Positions 26,333 to 37,067 of a stretch of DNA of 64,000 bases are shown in pieces. Each line of letters starts with the position of its first letter. Position 1 is the first letter of the stretch. Source of the DNA: Ruania albidiflava DSM 18029 (lineage in GTDB: Bacteria > Actinomycetota > Actinomycetes > Actinomycetales > Beutenbergiaceae); assembly GCF_000421225.1 (NCBI RefSeq), contig NZ_ATWL01000006.1:62001-126000 (forward strand), in the 5' to 3' direction. The notes below the pieces were generated by a model. The model made no database searches and had not been told where the DNA came from. It saw only the letters and a program-made list of their open reading frames with translations. A program made the position numbers and the translations under genes.

Positions 26333-28905
26333 CTACGGGTGCTTCTCCGCGCGGCGACCGGCCGGTGCAGTCGCCTCCAGCGGGAGCCGCTCGATCACCG
26401 GACCGTCCTGGTCGGCAGGGCCGGTGTCGATGGTCGTCTGGTCCCCGTGACCGTTCTGGCCGTTCCCGGCCATACCGACGACGGAGGGCGCCAGGGGGCG
26501 GACCGTCTCACCGGGGCGAAGGCCCACCACGGCGCCGTCCCCGCGCTGGGCTGCCGACTGCGCGAGGTGCGGCTCGGCCAGCGCCGCCCGGGCGCGTTGC
26601 ACCGCCCAGTAGACCTCCTCCGGGGTGGCCGGGGAGCCGAGGTCCAGGCTGAGCCCGTCCGGTCCGAACGCTGCCGCGGCCTGCCGCAGCGCCTCGCGCA
26701 CCGAGATCGCCAGCGGCAACGGTGGTTCACCGACGGCCTTCGAGCCGTATACGGCGCCGTGCTCAGTGGCATCGGTGAGCACCGAGACGTTGAACTCGCC
26801 CGGCATCTCGGAGAAGCTGGGCAGCTTGTAGGTGCTCGCCGCCTGGGTGGCCAACCGACCCCGGTTCTCGGAGTCGGAGGTGTCCCAGCGCAGGTCCTCC
26901 AGCGTGAGCCAGCCGGCACCCTGGACGAACCCGCCCTCGATCTGTCCCAGGTCCACGATCGGGGAGAGCGAGTCTCCGGCGTCGTAGACGATGTCCACCC
27001 GGCGGGTGGAGTAGGCCCCGGTGAAGCCGTCCACCTCCACTTCGGCGAGCGCGGCGGCGTGCACGAAGTACTTGTACGGGTGGCCCTGCATCGTCTCGGC
27101 GTCCCAGTGCAGACCGGAGATCCGGTAGAAGCCGGCCGCGTGCAGCTGCACCTGCTGCTCGTAAGCCTTGGCGATCAGGTCCTCCCAGGCCAGGTGCGGT
27201 CCACGGCCGCCGCGGGCGTAGACCTCGGAGCCGGCGAACACCAGGTCCTGCGGGTGCACACCGAGCTCCTGGGCCGCCACCACGGCGATCCGGTCCCGGA
27301 TCTGCTCGCAGGCGTCCTTCACCGCAGCACCGTTGAGGTCGGCACCGGTGGAGGCGGCGGTCGCCGAGGTGTTCGGCACCTTGTCCGTGCGGGTCGGTGC
27401 GAGTCGGACCCGGTCCCGGCGCACCCCCAGCGTGGTGGCGGCCACCTGCAGCATCTTGGTGTGCAGGCCCTGGCCCATCTCGGTGCCGCCGTGGTTGACC
27501 AGCACCGAGCCGTCCCGGTAGACGAGCACGAGCGCCCCGGCCTGGTTCATCACGCCCTGCCCGAACGCGATGCCGAACTTCACCGGGGTGATCGCCAGCC
27601 CACGCTTGGTGTGCGGGTGGGCGTCGTTGAATGCGGCGACCTCCCGGCTGCGTCGGTCGAACTCGCCGCTGTCGAGCACCTGCTGCCACGCGGCGTGCAG
27701 CCGGGGTGCCTGCTCCACCTCCTGCCCGTACGGGGTGGTCTGCCCGCGCTGGTACAGGTTGCGCCGGCGCAGCTCGTGCGCCGGGATGCCCAGCAGCGGG
27801 GCGCACCGGCCGATGGCGTCCTCGATGCCGAGCATGCCCTGTGGTCCGCCGAAGCCGCGGAAGGCGGTCTGAGAGGTGACGTTGTTCCGGGCGATGCGGC
27901 CGGTCAGGTCCGCGTTCGGCAGGTAGTAGGCGTTGTCGGAGTGGATCACCGCCCGGTCCACCACCGGGATGGACAGGTCGAGGTTCCAGCCGCCGTTGGC
28001 GACCAGGTCGGCCTGGTAGGCCTGGATCCTCCCGTCGTCGTCGAAGGCGATGGTCCACCGGATGCGGAAACCGTGCCGCTTACCGGTCATGGTCAGGTCC
28101 TGGGTGCGGTTCAGCCGCACCCGCACCGGGCGGCCGGTGACGGCCGCGCCGAGCGCCGCGACGCCGGCGTAGTGGTTCGACTGGGTCTCCTTCCCGCCGA
28201 AGCCACCGCCCATCCGCAGGCTCTGCACGGTGACCATGCCAGCGTCCAGGCCGAGCAGGTCGGCGATCACGTGCTGGGCACCGGTGGGGTTCTGCGTGCT
28301 GGACTGCACGAACATCTGCCCGGCCTCGTCCTGGTAGGCCAGGGCCGCCTGCGTCTCCAGGTAGAAGTGCTCCTGCCCGGCGAAGTCGAGCTCACCGGAG
28401 AACACGTGCGCGGCCTCGGCGAACGCTGCGTGGACGTCGCCGCGCTGCATGTGCCGGGTCGGTCCCTGGTAGGAGTCGGCCTCGATCGCATCGGCCAGGC
28501 TGACCAGGCTGGGCAGCTCGGTGTAACGCACCTGCACCGCCTCGGCACCCAGCCGGGCGGCCTCGAGGGTCTCCCCGAGGACCCAGCACACGGCCTGGCC
28601 GTAGTACTGCACCTCGTCGGGAAAGACCGGCTCGTCCTCGTGCTCGTTGCCGTCGTTGTTGCCCGGCACGTCGACGGCGGTGAGCACCTTGACCACACCG
28701 GGCACCTGCTCGGCAGCGGTGATGTCCAGCACCTCTACCCGGGCGTGCGCGCAGGTGGCTTGCACCGGGTAGCCGTGCAGCACGTTCTTCGTGCGCCCGA
28801 CCAGGTCGTCGGTGTACAGCGCCGTGCCGGTCACGTGCAGCGCAGCGGACTCGTGCGGTTCGGGACGGCCCACGACCGGGTCGGTGGGGCGCTGTGCGAG
28901 GGCGC

Positions 28906-28909
<4 letters not shown>
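26333..28909 (-). CDS. xdhB: Xanthine dehydrogenase, molybdopterin-binding subunit
   Basis: An 858-residue large subunit that oxidises hypoxanthine and xanthine to urate at the molybdenum centre. Family hallmarks: TALYTDDL near the start, GGGFGGKETQSNH (Moco-binding), RMTGKRHGF-like region, TAFRGFGGPQGM, and the C-terminal GEPPLPLAISVREAL that includes the catalytic glutamate position in VGEPP. About 70 extra residues at the C-terminus are Gly/Pro-rich and low complexity. ATG overlaps the xdhA stop (ATGA). Purine catabolism, cytosolic. Confidence 0.95.
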
Positions 28910-30486
<1,577 letters not shown>

Positions 30487-30670
30487 CGTCGTGACTCCTC
30501 ACTCCTGTTGTGCACTGCTGCGCCTCCGACCTGATGGGTCGGAACAGGCCTGCGCCTCGTTACGCGTCCGAACTGGGTTCGTTGCGGAGTGAGAGTCACA
30601 CCCATCCGAGTGCGTACGCCTGTACGCAAGGCCCAGAGTAACCCAGGACGCACCATTTCGCGCGATATTT

Positions 30671-30691
30671 GGTTTTCGCATGTCGAAAGCC
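30671..30691. promoter_or_regulatory. TetR operator candidate between xdhA and tetR
   Basis: GGTTTTCG (30671-30678) and CGAAAGCC (30684-30691) are inverted copies matching at 7 of 8 positions around CATGT. Located in the divergent intergenic region where TetR proteins usually bind; assignment is by position. Confidence 0.5.
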
Positions 30692-30766
30692 AAGTGCGCT
30701 CGCCGAGGCGTCCTCGCTCTTCACGACTGATTCGACTCTTCCGTCACGAAATGAGATACTCGGCTC

Positions 30767-31441
30767 GTGCCCAAGATCATCGGCTCGACCCTTGCCGAGC
30801 ATCGTGAACGCGTCCGTACCAAGCTGTTCACCGCCCTCTCGGAGCTGATGGCCGAGACCGGTTTCGACGCCGTCAGCATGGCTGACATCGCCGCACGCGC
30901 CGGCGTGGGGCGCACCTCGGTGTACAACCACTTCCCGGACAAGGAGGCAGTGCTGCTCGGGTTCATCGAGCACGAGACCCGGCAGTACGTCCAGGCGCTC
31001 GCCGAGTCGCTGGAGCACGTGCACGACCCCGAGGAGCAGCTGCGGGTCTACGTCCGCGAGCAGATCAACCTGAAGTCGGTGTATCACCTCGCCCCCGGCC
31101 CGGACCTGCGCAGCGTGGTCTCGTCCGGCACGCAGGCACGGTTGCGCGAGCACGTGACGCAGGTGACCGCGCTGCTCACCGAGATCCTCGAGCACGGGAT
31201 CGCGACCGGGCGGCTGCCCGACCAGGACGTCGAGGCCGTGGTGCCGCTGATCAACGCCTGCCTGTCCGGGCGGATCCACCCGGAGGCCGGCCCGGAACGC
31301 GAGCGCGCGGTCGAAGCCACCGAGGCGTTCGTGCTGCGGGCCGTAGGGCTGCGTCCGGCACCCACCACGCCGACCGCCGAGATCGATCCGCGTGAGGACC
31401 TGCAGGCTCTCGAGGCAGCCCGCACGCTCACGATTGCCTGA
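30767..31441 (+). CDS. TetR-family transcriptional regulator
   Basis: A 224-residue regulator: N-terminal helix-turn-helix (ALSELMAETGFDAVSMADIA, RAGVGRTSVYNHFPDKEAVL) and an all-helical ligand domain. GTG start at 30767. Divergent from xdhABC with a palindrome between them, so it most likely represses the xanthine dehydrogenase operon in response to a purine-related ligand; that link is inference from position. Confidence 0.88.
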   Translation: MPKIIGSTLAEHRERVRTKLFTALSELMAETGFDAVSMADIAARAGVGRTSVYNHFPDKEAVLLGFIEHETRQYVQALAESLEHVHDPEEQLRVYVREQINLKSVYHLAPGPDLRSVVSSGTQARLREHVTQVTALLTEILEHGIATGRLPDQDVEAVVPLINACLSGRIHPEAGPERERAVEATEAFVLRAVGLRPAPTTPTAEIDPREDLQALEAARTLTIA

Positions 31442-31579
31442 CAGCGGGCACGCCATCGCCTGAGCGCCGCGGTCAGACCATCGCCGGAGCGCGGCCGGTG
31501 CCCGCCTATCGAGCACCTCCGTACGACCGGAAGTGGATTTTCGCCACACTCTCGTCGCACAATAAGCTGGAGGGGCTTG

Positions 31580-31598
31580 TCAGGTTAGCCAAACCTCA
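31580..31598. promoter_or_regulatory. DtxR/IdeR iron box upstream of heme oxygenase
   Basis: TCAGGTTAGCCAAACCTCA matches the 19-bp DtxR/IdeR consensus (TTAGGTTAGGCTAACCTAA) at 15 positions, with both AGGTTAG/AACCT arms intact. It lies 56 bases before the heme oxygenase start, predicting repression by iron-loaded DtxR/IdeR. Confidence 0.75.
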
Positions 31599-31654
31599 CC
31601 TAGGGTGCTGACATCGTGTCACGACACCGTGTCAGCAACTGATCGTGAGGTCCC

Positions 31655-32305
31655 ATGTCCGTCACCGCCCTGCCGAGCGCACCTGTCAGCGTTCTCCTGA
31701 AGGGAGCGACCCAGGAGGCGCACACCCGCGCAGAGACCACCGCGTTCGTCACCGACCTGATGGCTGGGCGGTTGTCGATCGCAGCATTCACCGCTCTGGC
31801 GGCACAGCACCAGGCGATCTACGCCGCCCTGGAGGATCTCGGCCGGCGGGTGGCCGGCGAACCGGGAGCTGATGCCCTGGTCCGACCGGAGCTGGAGCGC
31901 ACCGCGGTGCTGGCCGAGGACCTCCGCACGCTCACCGGGGGCGGTGAGGCTCCCCCAGTGCTGGCCAGCACCGAGGAGTACGTCCATCGGCTGCACACCC
32001 TGGACGACCTGGCCGGCTATGCCGCACACGCCTACACCCGCTATCTGGGCGACCTCTCCGGTGGGCAGGCGATCAAGCGGATGATGCAGCGGCACTACGG
32101 CATGGGCGAGGACGGGCTCGCGTTCTACACCTTCACCCAGATCGCCAAGATCCCGCCGTACAAGGCCGCCTACCGCACCGCCCTGGACGAGCTGCCGCTG
32201 GACCAGGGCGGCCGGGAGCGACTGGTCGCCGAAGCACGAGCCGCGTTCCGGTACAACGAGGCCGTGTTCGTCGAGCTTGGGCGCCAGTTCCGCCCTGCCG
32301 CCTGA
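31655..32305 (+). CDS. hmuO: Biliverdin-producing heme oxygenase
   Basis: A 216-residue heme oxygenase that opens heme to biliverdin, CO and iron. The proximal haem ligand is H23 in GATQEAHTRAE; the distal helix is YLGDLSGGQAIKR with the flexible glycines, and FYTFTQIAKIPPYKAAYR is conserved. Length and motifs match HmuO of Corynebacterium. Iron-regulated expression is predicted from the DtxR box upstream. No haem importer genes are adjacent. Confidence 0.92.
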   Translation: MSVTALPSAPVSVLLKGATQEAHTRAETTAFVTDLMAGRLSIAAFTALAAQHQAIYAALEDLGRRVAGEPGADALVRPELERTAVLAEDLRTLTGGGEAPPVLASTEEYVHRLHTLDDLAGYAAHAYTRYLGDLSGGQAIKRMMQRHYGMGEDGLAFYTFTQIAKIPPYKAAYRTALDELPLDQGGRERLVAEARAAFRYNEAVFVELGRQFRPAA

Positions 32306-32406
32306 CCGCTCGCCCATCACCCGGGGTCCGGACGCCCGGCCGTCGCTCACCACGTGCTCCGGGCGCCGGTTCGTGCCCGCACCCTCCGCTGGCGTACGTT
32401 GTCGCC

Positions 32407-33099
32407 ATGGAGTTCGTGGTGCCGGCCCGCTTCTGCGGGCCTCCGGAGTCGGGCAACGGTGGCTGGGTGAGCGGACGGCTGGTCGCCTATGCCGATGTCG
32501 ACGGCGCAGCCTCCGTACGGCTGTCCAGTCCCCCGCCGTTGGACAAGGTCCTGCAGCTGGAGCGGGACGGCGATTCCACCGTGCTCCTGGACCAGGCCGT
32601 GCGTATCGCCCAGGCCGGCCCGGCCGAGCCGATCACCGACGACCCCGGCCCAGCGCCCGTCTCCTACACCGAGGCGCTCGCAGCCGGTGAGCGTTACCCG
32701 GGGCTGACCGAGCACCCGTTCCCTACCTGCTTCTCCTGCGGCACCGAGCGCGACCCGGACGACGCCCTGTGCCTACGCCCCGGGCCGGTCGCCGAGCACA
32801 CGTTCGCCGCGGCCTGGCTGCCCCGGGAGGTGACCGGCGAGATCGTCTGGTCCGCGCTGGACTGCCCGGGCGGCTGGGCGCTCGGAGTGGGTGGGCGGCC
32901 GATGGTGCTGGGCACGATGACCGCGCAGATCAGCGGGCTGCCGGCAGTGGGCGCCGAGTGTGTGGTGATGTCCTGGCGGACCGGTGGCGAGGGGCGCAAG
33001 CACACTGCTGGCACCGCGCTCTACTCCGGTCGCCGGCTGCTCGCCCAGGCCCGCTCGGTGTGGCTCGAGGTCGACCCGGAGAAGGTCCGGCCCGCCTGA
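32407..33099 (+). CDS. Hotdog-fold conserved protein with CFSCG motif
   Basis: A 230-residue protein with a repeated thioesterase-like hotdog pattern (WVSGRLVAYADVDGAASVRL in the first half; LGTMTAQISGLPAVGAECVVM and SGRRLLAQARSVWLEV in the second) and a central PFPTCFSCGTERDPDDALCL, whose cysteines may bind a metal. This type of protein is common in actinobacteria without a known substrate. Lone gene on the plus strand after heme oxygenase. Confidence 0.6.
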   Translation: MEFVVPARFCGPPESGNGGWVSGRLVAYADVDGAASVRLSSPPPLDKVLQLERDGDSTVLLDQAVRIAQAGPAEPITDDPGPAPVSYTEALAAGERYPGLTEHPFPTCFSCGTERDPDDALCLRPGPVAEHTFAAAWLPREVTGEIVWSALDCPGGWALGVGGRPMVLGTMTAQISGLPAVGAECVVMSWRTGGEGRKHTAGTALYSGRRLLAQARSVWLEVDPEKVRPA

Positions 33100-33197
33100 C
33101 CGACCCGCCCCCGCATTCAGGTTGGAACACCTGCCACTCGTCGAAACCACTCTGTGCGCAGGTTCGAGTGCGCCAAGGGTGTTCCCACCAGCGCCGT

Positions 33198-33393
33198 TCA
33201 GGTCAGCACCCGGAGCAGCTCGGCGTACGTTCCGTCCACATCGCCGGTGCGAGTGCGCACGTACCGCGTGGCTGGCCGGGTGCGGAGCATCTCGATCGAG
33301 CACGAGCGTGAGAGCACGCTCCTCGGCCAGTCGGCGGGCGAGCGTCGACTTCCCGCTCGCCAGCGCCCCGTTGATCAGCACCAGTCGCACCAC
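33198..33393 (-). pseudogene. P-loop kinase-like gene with internal deletion
   Basis: Starts with VRLVLINGALASGKSTLARRLAEE, a complete Walker A motif of the small AAA/zeta-like kinase family, then jumps to a different frame encoding TRTGDVDGTYAELLRVLT and TGA at 33198, which resembles the C-terminal tail of the same family. Around 100 residues between (lid and Walker B) are missing and the two ends are out of frame. Non-functional remnant. Confidence 0.6.
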
Positions 33394-33402
33394 CCGGCCA
33401 GG

Positions 33403-34017
33403 CTAGCCGCGGCCGCCTGGCGAGCGACCATCGGGGGAGCGCGCACCCCGAGAACGCGCACCCCGAGAGCGATGCCGACGATCCTGCCGCCGCAGCGGCT
33501 GGGCCCGATGCAGCACCAGCACGGCGGAGTCCGCCCGGGGCGCCGGTGTGAACGCCGCAGCCGGTAGGTGCATCCCGAGCTCGGCCCGGAACCCGCGGGG
33601 CGGCCTGCGCAGGTAGCGCTGCACCATCCACCGGGGCAGCACCAGGTCGGCGCGCACCAGCGCGACGTCCCGGGCGGTGAGCCGGCAGAGCAGCTCGGCA
33701 GCGATCGCATAGGGCGGGTTCGCCACCACTCGGAACCGGCGGCGGGGCAGCGGTACCTGGAGCACGTCGGCCTGCACCACGGTGACCACCCGGTGGCGCG
33801 CCATCGCCTCGCGCAGCTGCTCGGTCCGCCGTGGATGGAGCTCGACGGCGAGCACATGGCCCGCACCGGCCGCCAGCGGTCGGGTCAGCGCACCGGTACC
33901 GGCGCCCAGGTCCAGCACAGTATCCCCGGGGCGCACCTCGGCAGCCCGGACTACCCGGTCAGCCCAGGACGGCCGGAGCCGGTGCCACCCCCAGCGCCGC
34001 TGCCCGGAGCCGGACAC
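33403..34017 (-). CDS. Erm/KsgA-like rRNA adenine methyltransferase
   Basis: 204 residues. SAM motif I VLDLGAGTGALT (about 34-45) and motif IV NPPY (100-103) place it in the rRNA adenine N6-methyltransferase family; the order of elements is like actinobacterial Erm proteins that methylate 23S A2058 and give macrolide resistance. It lacks the usual C-terminal helical domain; instead the end is basic and Arg/Gly/Ser-repetitive (SRGARSRGARS). GTG start. Whether it methylates 23S rRNA or confers resistance is not shown by the sequence. Confidence 0.65.
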   Translation of the reverse strand: MSGSGQRRWGWHRLRPSWADRVVRAAEVRPGDTVLDLGAGTGALTRPLAAGAGHVLAVELHPRRTEQLREAMARHRVVTVVQADVLQVPLPRRRFRVVANPPYAIAAELLCRLTARDVALVRADLVLPRWMVQRYLRRPPRGFRAELGMHLPAAAFTPAPRADSAVLVLHRAQPLRRQDRRHRSRGARSRGARSPDGRSPGGRG

Positions 34018-34117
34018 GGCGCATCACCATGAACATACCCATGGCGCTCACAGTAGGAAGCATCGGCCGGGGTGGTCCACGGAATTTCGTCTCAGCCGCG
34101 CCAGCTACCGTGTGCCC

Positions 34118-34822
34118 ATGTCTCGCGGCGCGAAAGTCACTCTCGGCACCGTCCTGGTCCTGGTGATCCTGCTGGTGCTCGGCTACGGGGTCGACCGATA
34201 CGCTGCGCACCGCATCGAGCAGAACATCAGCGAGGAGCTCGCGACCGCCGCCGCGGGACAGGGCGTGCACACCGAGATCACCGGAGGGTTGTTCTTCCCG
34301 CAGGTGATCAGCGGTTCTCTGGACGAGATCCGGGTCCAGGCGGACCAGGTGCAGCTGCAGGACCTGGTGATCACCGACGTCACCGGGACCGGCACCGGGG
34401 TGAGCGTGGACGAGCCACGCACCCTAGACCGGCTGACGGTCACCGGGACGCTTCCGGTGGCCACGCTGCAGCACCTGCTCGCCCGGGTGGACGCCGTTCC
34501 CGACACGCTCCAGCTGGACGTGGCCGACGGCCGGCTGGTCGCCGAGCTGACCGTCCTCGGTAGCACGTTGCGCGCCACTGCTGACCCGGTGGTCCGCGAC
34601 GGCGCCCTCTACCTCGAACCGCGTGAGCTCACTCTCGGCGGTGTGCAGCTCGACCTGACCCACCTGCCCGGTACCGTCGACGAGGTGATCGGCAGCCTGG
34701 CGGTACCGACCAACGCACTGCCGGAAGGACTCTCGCCCAGTGCCATCGAGGTCGTCGACGGCGGTCTCCGAGTCACTGTGACCGGCACCGAGGTGGTGCT
34801 GGACGACCTCGGAACCAGGTGA
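34118..34822 (+). CDS. LmeA-like DUF2993 secreted protein
   Basis: A 234-residue protein with an N-terminal membrane anchor (VLVLVILLVLGYGV) and the DUF2993 domain typical of LmeA, the phospholipid-binding mannan-elongation factor of mycobacteria: GGLFFPQVISGSLDEIRVQA, and the beta-rich repeats after it. Probably extracytoplasmic, binding lipid during envelope glycan assembly. ATG at 34118 begins just before the hydrophobic helix; upstream frame has no signal. Confidence 0.72.
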   Translation: MSRGAKVTLGTVLVLVILLVLGYGVDRYAAHRIEQNISEELATAAAGQGVHTEITGGLFFPQVISGSLDEIRVQADQVQLQDLVITDVTGTGTGVSVDEPRTLDRLTVTGTLPVATLQHLLARVDAVPDTLQLDVADGRLVAELTVLGSTLRATADPVVRDGALYLEPRELTLGGVQLDLTHLPGTVDEVIGSLAVPTNALPEGLSPSAIEVVDGGLRVTVTGTEVVLDDLGTR

Positions 34823-34868
34823 CCCGACCAGTACGGGAGCGTCCCCTCTACCTCGCCACCGCCGACCT

Positions 34869-36971
34869 TCAGCCCAGCACCTCCGGCAGTTCCGGCGCCG
34901 GCTGGCCGAGCACGTGCTCGGCGAGGAACGCCGTCACCACCTGGTACCAGACCTTCGCGTGCTGCGGAGTGAGGATCCAGTGGTTCTCGTCCGGGAAGTA
35001 CAGGAACCGGTGCGCGGTGCGACCCTCGGCGTCGGCGGGCAGCCCGGACGAGCTGAGCAGCTCGTACCAGAGCCGCAGCCCCTCCCCGATCGGCACCCGG
35101 TAGTCCTTGTCCCCGTGGATCACCAGCATCGGGGTGACGATCTGCGCCACGGACAGGTGCGGGGAGTTGGCCAGCGCCATCTCCGGCGTCATCTCCCGAC
35201 GCCAGAAGTAGCCCGCGTCGGTGGTGGAGCCGAAGCCGTCCAGGGCCCACAGGCTGGCGTGGGTGACGATCGCGTCGAACCGGTCGGTGTGCCCGGCCAC
35301 CCAGTTGGCCATGTAGCCACCGAAGGAACCGCCCATCGCCGCGGTGCGGCTGCCGTCGATCTCCGCCAGCTCCTCGGCCGCATCGGTGATCGCCATCAGG
35401 TCGGTGAACGGCGCCTTGCCCCACTCGCCCCAGCCGCGCTGGATGAACTCCTGGCCGTAGCCGGTGCTCAGCGCCGGGTCCGGCAGCAGCACCGCATACC
35501 CCTGGGCGACCAGCAACCACGGGCACCAACGCCAGCTCCAGGAGTTCCAGGACCCCAAGGGACCACCGTGGATCCAGAGCAGCAGCGGCGCCGGCGCTTC
35601 TGCGGAAGCGCCTTCGGGCAGCGCCAACCAGGCGCGCACCGGTGTGCCGTCGTCCGTGGTGGTGCTCACCTCGCGCAGCGTGCCGGGCAGCTCCGGCCGG
35701 GAGACCGGCCCCGGCAGCGCCGTCACCGTGGCCGCACCCGCGTCCAGGTCCAGGCGGACCACCTCGGCCGGGTGCGCGTAGGACGCCCGCAGTGCATAGG
35801 CGCAGCGCCCGTCCGGGGCGACGACCACACCGGAGTAGGCCGCATCGTCGTGGGTGAGCCTGCGCACCCCACCTGCCAGGGTGAGGTGGAAGACCGGGGC
35901 GCGACCGCCGTCGTCGGCAACGACGAGCAGCCCGGTCGAGTCCGGCAGCCAGACCAGGCTCGCCGGCCACCGGTCCCAGTCCGCGGCGACCTGGCGGGTC
36001 TCGGAGCCGTCCAGCCGGCTCACCCGGAGGGTGACCGTAGGCGCCTCGTCCGGGGTGGACAGGCTCTCCACCAGGTAGGCGACCAGCTGCCCGTCCGGGC
36101 TGATCCGCGGCTCGAACAGCTCCGCGTCGGGGTCGTCGGCGAGCACACGCTGCTCCCCGGTGGCCACGTCGATGTGCACCAGCCGGGAGCGCACCGCCCC
36201 CTGCCCGGTGGGCACCGACCAGGTCGTCACCACTGTGCTGCCGTCCGGGCTGAGGTCCGCCGAGCTCTCGATCAGCGCCTTGCCGGCGGCCGGGGTCAGG
36301 TCGCGCAGGTCGACGGCGGAGCTCCCCTCGGTCTGTCCGGTCACCACGCCGGCGGCACGTCCGGGCAGGTCACCGGTGAACAGTCGGGGTGCCGCCGGGC
36401 CCAGGTCGTGGTCCCAGAACCGCACCGGGTAGTCGGAGTGCAGGATCGCGGAGACGCATCGGGTCTTGCGCGCCTCGAGCAGCTGCTCCTCGCTGGCCAG
36501 GCCGGTGGCCGAGGGCATCGTGTCCGCAGTGACCAGCACCGTGGCGGCCTCCCGGGCGGTTCGAACAGCGTCCACCCCGCCGGGCCGGGTGGCCACCTGG
36601 TGCGCCTCGCCACCGGTCGCGGGCAGCAACCAGACCGCCGGCTTGGCGTCGTCCTCGGCCACGCCGTCGGTGGGTCGCTTGGCCACGAACAGCAGGTCAC
36701 CATCGGCGGTGAACGCCGGGGCGGACTCCCCCGTCAGTCCGCGGGTGAGGCGGTGGGCCGGTGTGGTCCCGGTCGGGTCGACCTGCCAGAGCGCGGTCAG
36801 GTACTTGGTCTTGTCCTCGTTCAGCGCAGAGACGGCGACCGCAAGACGGTCACCAGCGGGGCTGAGGGCCAGGGAGGTGAGCCGCGGCAGGGCGATGTAG
36901 GCGTCCAGGTCGTGGAACGGGGTCGGTCCCGGGGTCGCCTGGTCGTCGGGAGTGGCTGTGGTGTCGGTCAT
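34869..36971 (-). CDS. S9-family prolyl oligopeptidase-type peptidase
   Basis: A 700-residue serine peptidase (acylaminoacyl-peptidase/DPP-like). The N-terminal ~440 residues form a beta-propeller (SPAGDRLAVAVSAL; SPDGQLVAYLVESL). The C-terminal alpha/beta-hydrolase has the nucleophile in MGGSFGGYMANW, the acid in HGDKDYRVPIGEG and the histidine in PDENHWILTPQH. No signal peptide, so cytosolic peptide degradation is likely. Convergent with the LmeA-like gene. Confidence 0.92.
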   Translation of the reverse strand: MTDTTATPDDQATPGPTPFHDLDAYIALPRLTSLALSPAGDRLAVAVSALNEDKTKYLTALWQVDPTGTTPAHRLTRGLTGESAPAFTADGDLLFVAKRPTDGVAEDDAKPAVWLLPATGGEAHQVATRPGGVDAVRTAREAATVLVTADTMPSATGLASEEQLLEARKTRCVSAILHSDYPVRFWDHDLGPAAPRLFTGDLPGRAAGVVTGQTEGSSAVDLRDLTPAAGKALIESSADLSPDGSTVVTTWSVPTGQGAVRSRLVHIDVATGEQRVLADDPDAELFEPRISPDGQLVAYLVESLSTPDEAPTVTLRVSRLDGSETRQVAADWDRWPASLVWLPDSTGLLVVADDGGRAPVFHLTLAGGVRRLTHDDAAYSGVVVAPDGRCAYALRASYAHPAEVVRLDLDAGAATVTALPGPVSRPELPGTLREVSTTTDDGTPVRAWLALPEGASAEAPAPLLLWIHGGPLGSWNSWSWRWCPWLLVAQGYAVLLPDPALSTGYGQEFIQRGWGEWGKAPFTDLMAITDAAEELAEIDGSRTAAMGGSFGGYMANWVAGHTDRFDAIVTHASLWALDGFGSTTDAGYFWRREMTPEMALANSPHLSVAQIVTPMLVIHGDKDYRVPIGEGLRLWYELLSSSGLPADAEGRTAHRFLYFPDENHWILTPQHAKVWYQVVTAFLAEHVLGQPAPELPEVLG

Positions 36972-37067
36972 CCTGTCGTCCTATCACGACGGCGGCACCT
37001 CGCCCAGCAGATGGGGTCTGCTGTCCGAGTTCGCTAGGGTGCCCTGCGGCAGACTGGAAGGAGTCCC

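Noticed and set aside
34118-34822. Longer start near 33782 for the LmeA-like protein
   Set aside because: The extension has no signal sequence, overlaps the methyltransferase gene antisense and is not family-like.
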